Made by a program: the position numbers and the translations under genes
Shown: piece by piece, positions 24,590-30,414 of the stretch
Position numbering within the stretch: position 1 is the stretch's first letter
Layout of the letters: every line of letters begins with the position of its first letter
Notes under the pieces: generated by a model
The model's database searches: none
Told to the model about the DNA's origin: nothing
The model's input: only the letters and a program-made list of their open reading frames with translations
From: Clostridia bacterium
GTDB lineage: Bacteria > Bacillota > Clostridia > Oscillospirales > QAMX01
Length of the DNA stretch: 42,859 nt
NCBI GenBank assembly: GCA_024404415.1
Contig: JAKSPX010000001.1
Span: 1-42,859 of the forward strand
Direction: 5' to 3'

Positions 24590-24826
24590 TTATAAATTCT
24601 TCATCAATGGGTACGGAGAAGTCTGATTGGTAAGGCAGAGGATATAATCGGTGCTGACCTTGTAGAAGCGGGCAAGTGTAATGAGATGGTGGATGGGAAT
24701 TTCGTTGAGTCCCTTTTCGTAGCGGGAATAGACCTGCTGAGTGGTACCTAAAAGCTCGGCAACATCCTTTTGCTTTAGGTCATGATCTTCACGCAATTCC
24801 CGAATACGGTCAACATAGGTTTTCAA
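24590..24826 (-). CDS. Small XRE-family helix-turn-helix regulator (module 1)
   Basis: 78 residues, almost all of it one Cro/CI-type HTH: LREDHDLKQKDVAELLGTTQQVYSRYEKG is the helix 1-4 region, followed by the 'IPIHHLITLARFYKVSTDYIL' helix that ends many XRE domains. The start is TTG at 24826 with GAGGTGATG upstream; no ATG fits the domain. The promoter (24851-24879) has a perfect palindrome in its spacer, which suggests autorepression. It is about half identical by eye to the XRE protein upstream (same LREDxDL, QKD, YSxYE, VSxDYxL positions), so the two are probably an old duplication or repeated acquisition. Its targets are unknown. Confidence 0.9.
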   Translation of the reverse strand: MKTYVDRIRELREDHDLKQKDVAELLGTTQQVYSRYEKGLNEIPIHHLITLARFYKVSTDYILCLTNQTSPYPLMKNL

Positions 24827-24850
24827 TGCTCATCACCTCAGAAGAAGTCT

Positions 24851-24879
24851 ATCATACATCATAAATGATGTATTGACAA
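24851..24879 (-). promoter_or_regulatory. Promoter of XRE gene 1
   Basis: Minus strand TTGTCA (24879-24874), 17 bases, TATGAT (24856-24851). Its -35 box lies on the same TTGACAA as the outward promoter's -35. Confidence 0.8.
24854..24873. promoter_or_regulatory. Perfect inverted repeat in XRE1 promoter, probable operator
   Basis: ATACATCAT-AA-ATGATGTAT: 9-bp arms, two-base centre, filling the spacer and touching the -10 of the XRE1 promoter. Bound repressor would block that promoter. Confidence 0.75.
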
Positions 24880-24901
24880 AACACCACATGAGGTGTATAG
24901 T
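24873..24901 (+). promoter_or_regulatory. Outward plus-strand promoter facing XRE gene 2, with operator-like palindrome
   Basis: TTGACA (24873-24878), 17 bases, TATAGT (24896-24901). The spacer holds the near-palindrome ACACCACATGAGGTGT (24881-24896, two mismatched positions). The predicted transcript starts about 10 bases before the 3' end of the XRE2 gene and runs antisense through it. No sense gene follows for about 370 bases. Confidence 0.65.
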
Positions 24902-24917
24902 ATATTCTGCCGATGGA

Positions 24918-25163
24918 TTAAGGATTCTCTATTTCTGTCCGGCTCTCACTTTTCGGATACGGTTCCGGGCAGTCGGTCAGACCCAAAAGATAATCCACGC
25001 TGGTGTGATGAAATTTCGCAAGCCGGATCAGAACCTCGGTGGGAATGTCCCTCTTGCCCATTTCATAATGCGAATAACAGACCTGTGAGCAGTTGAGATA
25101 ATTGGCCAAATCTTTCTGTAAAAGGTCGCTGTCCTCCCTAAGATCGCGTATTCTCCGATACAT
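24918..25163 (-). CDS. Small XRE-family helix-turn-helix regulator (module 2)
   Basis: 81 residues. HTH core 'LREDSDLLQKDLANYLNCSQVCYSHYEMGKRDIP', followed by 'LIRLAKFHHTSVDYLLGLTD' and a short proline-rich tail. The ATG at 25163 has CAGGAGGTATAGGCAG before it. A hairpin CCTGAT/ATCAGG (25176-25192) in the leader overlaps part of this ribosome binding site. Its promoter is back to back with that of the 25276 gene, and both promoter spacers carry AAAACAA-N-TTGTT palindromes, so it probably represses both itself and the divergent genes. Related by eye to the XRE gene at 24590. Confidence 0.92.
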   Translation of the reverse strand: MYRRIRDLREDSDLLQKDLANYLNCSQVCYSHYEMGKRDIPTEVLIRLAKFHHTSVDYLLGLTDCPEPYPKSESRTEIENP

Positions 25164-25197
25164 CTGCCTATACCTCCTGATAATGAATCAGGATAAG

Positions 25198-25227
25198 TAT
25201 ATACAAAACAATTTGTTCTATTGACAA
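25198..25227 (-). promoter_or_regulatory. Promoter of XRE gene 2 with operator-like palindrome
   Basis: Minus strand TTGTCA (25227-25222), 18 bases, TATATA (25203-25198). The spacer contains AAAACAA-T-TTGTTCT (25205-25219), 7-bp arms with one mismatch. Confidence 0.65.
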
Positions 25228-25249
25228 ATAAAACAAATTGTTTTATAAT
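25221..25249 (+). promoter_or_regulatory. Consensus sigma-A promoter of the 25276-25935 genes
   Basis: TTGACA (25221-25226), 17 bases, TATAAT (25244-25249): a full consensus. Its -35 overlaps the -35 of the XRE2 promoter on the opposite strand. Confidence 0.9.
25228..25246. promoter_or_regulatory. Perfect palindrome in the 25276-gene promoter, probable XRE2 operator
   Basis: ATAAAACAA-A-TTGTTTTAT: 9-bp perfect arms around one central base, covering the spacer and part of the -10. The same AAAACAA/TTGTT core occurs in the XRE2 promoter 23 bases to the left. Confidence 0.8.
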
Positions 25250-25275
25250 TGTGGAAAAAGAAGGAGGTGAAAGAA

Positions 25276-25581
25276 ATGTCTGCTAATACACCACCGATCG
25301 GGATGCGATGCTTTTTGCTGACCGTGTTAAAGTTGATCAACGAGGGCAAAAAAGAAAGCTGCACTTTTATTGAAGAATCCATTTCTAATGGCGTTGCAAG
25401 CGTGCTGTATGAGAAGTACCGCCCGGCGTTTGACAAAACAAGAGCAGACCCGACATTCCTGAAGGAGATCGACGGCTATTTTGAAAAAAACTGGGATGAC
25501 CGCAAAGAATTATATGCCTGTGAAGAGCAGGACGGCCTTGCACTGTTAATTGCGCTTGCGCTCAATGAAATTTGTTTGTGA
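25276..25581 (+). CDS. Hypothetical protein, first gene of the XRE2-controlled unit
   Basis: 101 residues, function not recognised. Predicted mostly helical and acidic, no signal peptide or clear membrane segment; two cysteines in the first half (C12, C29), one at C82 and one at C100. The central part (EKYRPAFDKTRADPTFLKEIDGYFEKN in two pieces) is charged. ATG at 25276 is fixed by a perfect AAGGAGGTGA six bases upstream; a longer in-frame TTG start is unlikely. It follows a consensus promoter with an operator and lies 15 bases before the next gene, so the two probably form an operon. Confidence 0.75.
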   Translation: MSANTPPIGMRCFLLTVLKLINEGKKESCTFIEESISNGVASVLYEKYRPAFDKTRADPTFLKEIDGYFEKNWDDRKELYACEEQDGLALLIALALNEICL

Positions 25582-25596
25582 AAAGAGGATATTGAA

Positions 25597-25935
25597 ATGA
25601 GTGAAGAGGAAAAGACAAAACTAATCAATAAAATCGGACTAATAACTTTAATTTGCGTAATTGTAATAGGTATCATAGCCATTTGTATTGCTTACAATAC
25701 AACAAAAATGCCAAGCAGCTATTCCCATTCCGGCAGCTCATCGTCGTCCTCGTCAAGCAGCTATTCCAGTTCCGGCAGCTCATCGTCGAGTAATAATTGC
25801 GGCGGACCGGGAAAATGCAAGTATAAAGTGGACGGCAATTACGTATGCAGTAAATCCGCCACCAACGGGAGTTACTGTCAGGAACATTGGGACTATCTGA
25901 ACTCAGCCTATAATTCATTGTTCGGCGGCAATTGA
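25597..25935 (+). CDS. Membrane-anchored serine-rich protein with Cys/His cluster
   Basis: 112 residues. A charged N-terminus and one hydrophobic helix (about residues 13-33) are followed by a Ser/Gly/Tyr-rich linker (about 39-66), then a compact C-terminal domain with C-x4-C-x9-C-x8-C-x2-H (GKCKY, YVCSK, SYCQEH). The last four ligands resemble a small zinc-binding treble-clef-like knuckle; zinc binding is an inference. The linker is coded by a tandem duplication with a 42-bp period (35-bp near-identical units at 25712-25746 and 25754-25788). By positive-inside reasoning the orientation is uncertain. It is the second gene after the XRE2-type operator. Confidence 0.8.
   Translation: MSEEEKTKLINKIGLITLICVIVIGIIAICIAYNTTKMPSSYSHSGSSSSSSSSSYSSSGSSSSSNNCGGPGKCKYKVDGNYVCSKSATNGSYCQEHWDYLNSAYNSLFGGN
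25712..25788 (+). repeat. 42-bp-period tandem duplication in the Ser-rich linker
   Basis: Two 35-bp copies (25712-25746, 25754-25788) differing at two positions, in frame, encoding SSYSxSGSSSSS twice. Such in-frame repeats can change linker length by slippage. Confidence 0.85.
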
Positions 25936-25950
25936 CCATAAATCGGATAA

Positions 25951-25984
25951 AGAGAAGGTTAGGCAAAACTGACCTTCTCTTTGC
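25951..25984 (+). terminator. Terminator after the Ser-rich membrane protein gene
   Basis: AGAGAAGGT (25951-25959) with ACCTTCTCT (25972-25980), then TTGCTTT. It lies before the lipoprotein gene, whose ATG is 19 bases further on, so that gene may depend on read-through. Confidence 0.75.
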
Positions 25985-25998
25985 TTTAGGAGAAAACT

Positions 25999-26847
25999 AT
26001 GAAGAAATATACTTTTATATTCTGTTTGCTTATTTGCCTTTTTGGGATTTTAACCGGCTGTCAATCCTCGCCGGCGGCAGGAGAAAACATTCCGCATCAG
26101 ACCGAAGAAGAAGTGACTTCCGCAGGAACGACCGGGACGGTCGAGGAGGCACCGGAGACGGAGGAAAGACTTATATTCCTCAATGACCGCTTTGCGAGGG
26201 TAGTGGAAATCGGGAATCAAATGATGGATTGTCTGGACGGAATCGAGCAATCCAATGCGTATGACAAACTGTCACAGGCCGATCAATACACGGCGGAAAT
26301 GAACGGGATCTTTGACGAGATCGTCAGCAGATGCGAAAACGATGCGAGCTGTGATCGACTCGTATATCAGATCCGTTTGACACAAAATGTAAGCCCTTCA
26401 AAAATCGGCTCAAATAACGCCGGAGCTATTGCGGATCAGGTCATTCTGTACCAGCTTTTCATGCAGCAGATGTCCAGTTTGTTTGCCTATCTGGCGGATG
26501 AAATGGATTATCTGTCGGGAGAAACAAACCGTATCATGGAGATAGAGTATTTTACCGAGGTCGACGGTATGCCGACGCCGGACACCATAATTCGAGGGAT
26601 TCAATATGATTCTCTGTCGACTGCGGACGGTGTACGGCAGTATATCTACCGTATCGGAGATAATGATTCGGATGCGCAGAGCAATTACAATATATATCTG
26701 AAAGCATTGGAAATGGACGGGCACTTTGAAACGAAAATCGAGGATGATTATACCTTTATTTTGAGAGACGGAGCAGTTGTTTCTATTTCCGCGGCGGGCT
26801 ATGATACGGCAATGGGATATTATCTGATTGTGAGTTTTCCGGGTTAA
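25999..26847 (+). CDS. Lipoprotein of unknown function
   Basis: 282 residues. Lipobox L-T-G-C20 after a short positively charged hydrophobic signal, so a lipid-anchored surface protein. A Glu/Thr-rich linker (about 35-58) is followed by a helical region (about 60-180) and a C-terminal part rich in aromatic beta segments (DYTFILRDGAVVSISAAG). The gene has lower G+C than the flanking catabolic genes, matching the rest of this island. Ribosome binding site TTTAGGAGAAAAC precedes the ATG. It follows a hairpin terminator closely and is followed by an intergenic repeat. I recognise no domain. Confidence 0.85.
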   Translation: MKKYTFIFCLLICLFGILTGCQSSPAAGENIPHQTEEEVTSAGTTGTVEEAPETEERLIFLNDRFARVVEIGNQMMDCLDGIEQSNAYDKLSQADQYTAEMNGIFDEIVSRCENDASCDRLVYQIRLTQNVSPSKIGSNNAGAIADQVILYQLFMQQMSSLFAYLADEMDYLSGETNRIMEIEYFTEVDGMPTPDTIIRGIQYDSLSTADGVRQYIYRIGDNDSDAQSNYNIYLKALEMDGHFETKIEDDYTFILRDGAVVSISAAGYDTAMGYYLIVSFPG

Positions 26848-26913
26848 TGAGATGGTCATATCCCGAAAAAGCATCTCCCTTTGGGAAATGTCATTAGGTT
26901 AAGCACGAGTCTG

Positions 26914-27033
26914 GTAGGGGCGCATGCCTACATGCGCCCGAAAGGCATCGGATCAAGGCACACTATACTTCTTGGCGGCATTGTACGTTGCCCTCTCAGA
27001 CGGCTTCGCCGTCAGCTCTCCCGGAGGGAGAGC
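26914..27033. repeat. Palindromic intergenic repeat, REP/MITE-like
   Basis: Three perfect stem-loops in tandem: GGGCGCATG/CATGCGCCC (26918-26939), GACGGC/GCCGTC with a three-base loop (26999-27013) and CTCTCCC/GGGAGAG with a three-base loop (27016-27032). The 'CCCTCTCAGACGGC...CTCTCCC-GGA-GGGAGAGCC' segment strongly resembles intergenic palindromes that I know to be frequent in gut Clostridia genomes. No transposase is present and no second copy was seen in this window. The 26848-27118 gap holds this, a terminator and no gene. Confidence 0.7.
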
Positions 27034-27063
27034 CTTAACCGATCTTCGCGAGAATCTTTACCG

Positions 27064-27097
27064 AAAAATCTATCCCCCGGAAACCGGTTTCCGGGGG
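27064..27097 (-). terminator. Terminator of the Gfo/Idh/MocA gene
   Basis: Perfect palindrome CCCCCGGAAACC/GGTTTCCGGGGG (27074-27097). On the minus strand it is followed by ATAGATTTTT. It lies 21 bases past the stop at 27119. Confidence 0.8.
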
Positions 27098-27118
27098 AGC
27101 ATTATATGTATGGATCTT

Positions 27119-28300
27119 TTACCCGATATATGATTGGCTCATATCCTCCACGACCTGCTCGCGGAGGTTCTTTTTATAGGAAGAGCCTTTGATCTTTTCA
27201 TTGAGCTTTTCGAGATACAGATCTTCGTCGATGGGAAGCTCAATGGTCTTATCCAGCCACGAGGAGAGGAAGGCCGCGTTGGCGATGGTCAGGCCGTTGA
27301 TGCCCTCGGGGCCCTCGGCGATCAGCGGTTCACCGCGCAGGATGTGCGCCGCGAAGGCGTTGAGGACGATCTCATGCGCCGCGCTTCTGCCGTCGTGCTC
27401 GACGGTGATCCAGTTGCCCTTGGGTTTGTCGAATCCGCCGGGAGCTTCCTTCGTAAAATCGGAGAGTGGGCGGGAAAGCTCGCAGATCTTCAGGGTGTGG
27501 TGCTTTGCCGCTTCGTCCACGTCGCAGAGAAGCTGTGCACCGTCCAGTGTGACCTCCAGACGGTTGGCGCCCGGCCAGTCGCCGGTGGAGGTAATGAAGG
27601 TGCCGGTCGCGCCGTTCGGATACTCGAGATAGATGGTCACATCGTCTTCGACCTCGATATCGTGCCATTTGCCCTCGTGGCAGAAGCCGCGGACCTTCGA
27701 AGGCATACCGCAGATCCACTGGAGCAGGTCGAGCTGGTGGGGACACTGGTTCATCATAACGCCGCCGCCTTCGCCCGCCCAGGTGGCACGCCACGAGCCG
27801 GAGTCGTAATAGCTCTGCGGGCGGTACCACTCGGTGATATTCCAGCTCACGCGGCGGATCTCGCCGTATTTGCCGCTTTCGATGATCTCCTTCATCTTCC
27901 GATAGAGCGAATTGGTCCTCTGCTGGAACATGATGGCGTAGACCTTGTCGCTGGTCTTGGAAAATTCGATGGCTTCGCGCACCTGCTTGGTGTAGACGCC
28001 TGCTGGCTTTTCGCTCAAGACGTGGAGGCCTGCCTTTAATCCGGCGATGACCATCGGCGGGTGGAAATAGTGCGGTGTGGCGATGACCACCGCGTCACAG
28101 AGGCCGGAGGCCATCAGCTCATCGGCCGTAGAGAAGCACGCGACGTCCGGCAGAAACTCCTTTGCGCGGACGAATTTTCTTTCGTCGATATCGGCGACCG
28201 CGACCAGATCGACCTCCGGGAGCTTATTTTCGGCGGCGCTTTTCAAGTAGTTGCCGCCCTGATTGCCGATGGCGATCACACCGAGACGAATCTTATCCAT
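27119..28300 (-). CDS. Gfo/Idh/MocA-family NAD(P)-dependent oxidoreductase
   Basis: 393 residues. N-terminal Rossmann domain (GVIAIGNQGGNY; the usual GxGxxG is relaxed to GNQGG), the family motif E97-K-P, and a C-terminal Gfo domain with H188 in NQCPHQLDLLQW, which sits at the usual catalytic Asp/His spacing. Such enzymes oxidise or reduce sugars, inositols and sugar acids. It lies downstream of a TIM-barrel isomerase and uxuA on the same strand, although a hairpin at 28331 partly separates it. AGGAAGGGA precedes the ATG. A role in breakdown of a glucuronate-like or other acidic sugar is inferred from context. Confidence 0.9.
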   Translation of the reverse strand: MDKIRLGVIAIGNQGGNYLKSAAENKLPEVDLVAVADIDERKFVRAKEFLPDVACFSTADELMASGLCDAVVIATPHYFHPPMVIAGLKAGLHVLSEKPAGVYTKQVREAIEFSKTSDKVYAIMFQQRTNSLYRKMKEIIESGKYGEIRRVSWNITEWYRPQSYYDSGSWRATWAGEGGGVMMNQCPHQLDLLQWICGMPSKVRGFCHEGKWHDIEVEDDVTIYLEYPNGATGTFITSTGDWPGANRLEVTLDGAQLLCDVDEAAKHHTLKICELSRPLSDFTKEAPGGFDKPKGNWITVEHDGRSAAHEIVLNAFAAHILRGEPLIAEGPEGINGLTIANAAFLSSWLDKTIELPIDEDLYLEKLNEKIKGSSYKKNLREQVVEDMSQSYIG

Positions 28301-28330
28301 AAAAATCCCTTCCTATATAATATATAAGTA

Positions 28331-28360
28331 AAAAGGGCACACTCGTGATGCGCCCTTTTA
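28331..28360 (-). terminator. Terminator after the TIM-barrel isomerase gene
   Basis: Minus strand AAAAGGGC, inner GCA/TGT with C-G mismatch, GCCCTTTTTA. It lies 13 bases past the isomerase stop at 28373 and upstream of the Gfo gene, so transcription into the latter may be reduced or start anew. Confidence 0.75.
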
Positions 28361-28372
28361 TGAAAGCTTTGC

Positions 28373-29152
28373 TTATTTCAGGAGGCTCTGCATGAAGTCC
28401 CAGGATTCTTCGGTGGCCTTGAAGGCATCGCCGTCGACCCAGTCGTTATCCTGCTCATAGGCGATGTAGGGGATCTCGAGCTCGCAGGCGGCTTCGTAGC
28501 AATCCTTGAGGTTGACAAGGCCCTTGCCGAGCGAGGTAAAGCGGCGGTAACCCTCGTTATCGAACGCATAGTCCTTGAAGTGGAGGACCTTGACGCGGCC
28601 CTTCATTCTCTTGAGGAGCTCCACCGGGTCGCAGCCGGCGAAGTGCGCCCAGCCGACGTCGGGGATGAAGTTGAAGAGGGCGGGATCGGCCTCGTCGATG
28701 AGGAGATCCATCATGCAGTTCTTGTGGTCGTCGAGGCGATAGAACTCAAAGGCATGGCTGTGGTAGTTGAAGGTCATGCCGGCGGGCTTGAGGGCCGCGC
28801 CGACGGCTTCAGCTTCCTTGATGAACTTGCGGACGTTGGCGGAATTGCCGCGGGCCGGGCCGGGCGCGCTGCCGATACCGATGGCGTCGCAGTCAATGGT
28901 CTTGTGATGGGCGATGACGTCAGCGATGTCATTCTGCATCCACGCGAAATCCTTGTGGGTGACGCAGACCTTCATGCCGTGCGCGTCGAGGATCTTCTTC
29001 TGCTCCTCGGCCGGGATCGGGCCGATGCCGGAGATCTGAACGTCCTTGACGCCCCATTTTTCGAGGCGGGCAAGGGTGGCGTCAAAATCAGGGGCGGTCT
29101 GGATGAAATTTCTCAGCGTGTAAAGCTGGATAGCCATGGTGGGCTTCTTCAT
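28373..29152 (-). CDS. Sugar phosphate isomerase/epimerase-like TIM-barrel protein
   Basis: 259 residues of the xylose-isomerase-like TIM-barrel superfamily (AP_endonuc_2). Putative metal/substrate residues occur in NYHSHAFEF (129-137), DVGWAHFAGCDP (165-176) and HFKDY (191-195). ATG at 29152 is chosen because GGAGGTTATAGAT lies just before it; a start five codons upstream would not. The gene starts 18 bases after uxuA ends and is clearly in its operon. Proteins of this group often work with Gfo/Idh/MocA dehydrogenases on inositol or sugar-acid substrates, and such a gene follows here. Substrate unknown. Confidence 0.87.
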   Translation of the reverse strand: MKKPTMAIQLYTLRNFIQTAPDFDATLARLEKWGVKDVQISGIGPIPAEEQKKILDAHGMKVCVTHKDFAWMQNDIADVIAHHKTIDCDAIGIGSAPGPARGNSANVRKFIKEAEAVGAALKPAGMTFNYHSHAFEFYRLDDHKNCMMDLLIDEADPALFNFIPDVGWAHFAGCDPVELLKRMKGRVKVLHFKDYAFDNEGYRRFTSLGKGLVNLKDCYEAACELEIPYIAYEQDNDWVDGDAFKATEESWDFMQSLLK

Positions 29153-29170
29153 ATCTATAACCTCCAAAAT

Positions 29171-30214
29171 TTATTTCGCAAGATCTTTTTCGACCGCTTC
29201 GAAGAGACCGGCGAGATAGGTCGCGCCGAGCGCGCGGTCAAAGAGGCCGTAACCATAGCGGCCCTTTTCGCCCCAGATCATGCGGCCGTGGTCGGGACGG
29301 ACGTAGCCTTCAAATCCATTGGTGACCAGCGCCTTGACGATGCCGTACATATCCAGCGACCCACAGTCGGTGGGATGGCCGACTTCCTGGAACTGGCGGT
29401 CGCCGGTGATCTTGATGTTGCGCAGATGGGCAAAATGGATGCGGTCGGCAAATTCGCCCGCCATTTTGACCAGATCGTTATCCTTGCTCGCGCCGAGGGA
29501 GCCGGTGCAGAAGGTGAGGCCGTTGTTCTTTTCCGGAACAAGGTCGAGGAAGCGGCGGAGGTTCTTTTCGCATGTGATGATGCGCGGCAGGCCGAACATG
29601 CCCCATGGCGGATCGTCCGGGTGGATGGCCATGTTGACGCCCGCCTCCTTGGCGACCGGAATGACCGCCTTGAGGAAGGTTTCGAGGTTTTTCCAGAGTT
29701 GCTCCTCGTCGATCTTGGAATAGGCGTTCAGGAGCTCTTTAAGGCCTTCCTTGGTGTAGCTCGCGTCCCAGCCGGGAAGAGCGAGGTCGCCCTTGAGGGG
29801 ATCCATGGCGAGAACGGTCTCTTCGTCGTAGGCCAGAGCGTTCGCGCCGTCGGGCTGCTGATGCTCCAGCTCGCTTCTGAGCCAGTCAAAGACCGGCATG
29901 AAGTTATAGCAGATGCACTTGACGCCCGCTTTGCCGAGGCGGCGGACATTTTCGCAATAGTTTTCAATGAGCTGCGGAGCCTTTTCATTGCCGAGCTTGA
30001 TATCCTCGGGCACGGGGACGCTTTCGACGACCTCAAACTCGAGACCGGCGTCTTCCGCCTGCTTCTTGATTCTGAGGATGCTCTCTTCGGACCACACGCC
30101 GCCGGGCTTGACGTCGTAAACGGCGGAAACGATGCCGGACATGGTCGGGATCTGACGGATCTTCTCGAGCGTTACGGGATCGTCCGCCCCATACCAGCGG
30201 AAAGTCATTTTCAT
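29171..30214 (-). CDS. uxuA: Mannonate dehydratase
   Basis: 347 residues, at the short end of UxuA proteins. Signatures: MKMTFRWYGADDPV start, CYNFMPVFDW (102-111), HPDDPPWGMFGLPR (198-211), FCTGSLGA (235-242), HLRN (263-266) and RPDHGR (306-311), which cover the metal-binding and catalytic residues of the UxuA barrel. It dehydrates D-mannonate to 2-keto-3-deoxygluconate in glucuronate catabolism. ATG at 30214 follows GAAAGGAAGGAAAT; a longer in-frame reading is not UxuA-like. It is first in a minus-strand operon with a promoter at 30276-30304. No uxaC, uxuB or kdgK/kdgA is in the window. Confidence 0.95.
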   Translation of the reverse strand: MKMTFRWYGADDPVTLEKIRQIPTMSGIVSAVYDVKPGGVWSEESILRIKKQAEDAGLEFEVVESVPVPEDIKLGNEKAPQLIENYCENVRRLGKAGVKCICYNFMPVFDWLRSELEHQQPDGANALAYDEETVLAMDPLKGDLALPGWDASYTKEGLKELLNAYSKIDEEQLWKNLETFLKAVIPVAKEAGVNMAIHPDDPPWGMFGLPRIITCEKNLRRFLDLVPEKNNGLTFCTGSLGASKDNDLVKMAGEFADRIHFAHLRNIKITGDRQFQEVGHPTDCGSLDMYGIVKALVTNGFEGYVRPDHGRMIWGEKGRYGYGLFDRALGATYLAGLFEAVEKDLAK

Positions 30215-30275
30215 GGGGATTTCCTTCCTTTCATTTATGTGCGGAAGCCTTCCTTCCGGGGGTCTTGATACAAGC

Positions 30276-30304
30276 ATTATAACATTCTTCCGATACAAAT
30301 TCAA
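30276..30304 (-). promoter_or_regulatory. Promoter of the uxuA operon
   Basis: Minus strand TTGAAT (30304-30299), 17 bases, TATAAT (30281-30276). Two direct copies of TTGTATC (minus strand; 30292-30298 in the spacer and 30267-30273 just past the -10) flank the -10 and may be regulator sites. Confidence 0.75.
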
Positions 30305-30346
30305 CCAACTTTTTTCGTCCCGATTGTGGAAAAAGCGGATAGAGTG

Positions 30347-30355
30347 TGATATAAT
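30347..30355 (+). promoter_or_regulatory. Extended -10 promoter of the phosphodiester glycosidase gene
   Basis: TGATATAAT (30347-30355), TG-N-TATAAT. A TTGTGG lies 20 bases upstream, too far for a good -35. It is divergent from the uxuA promoter. Confidence 0.6.
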
Positions 30356-30414
30356 ATCCGTAAATACCAACTCATTTCCCCTCCTGCGGCGTTTTTCGCC
30401 CGAAAGGTCACATC

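Noticed and set aside
25738..25790. Candidate CRISPR or other array, because of the short repeats
   Set aside because: Only two units, in frame, and coding for a serine-rich linker. No other array was seen in the window.
26881..27192. Short plus-strand frame over the intergenic repeat
   Set aside because: It is made of palindromes and has no start signal.
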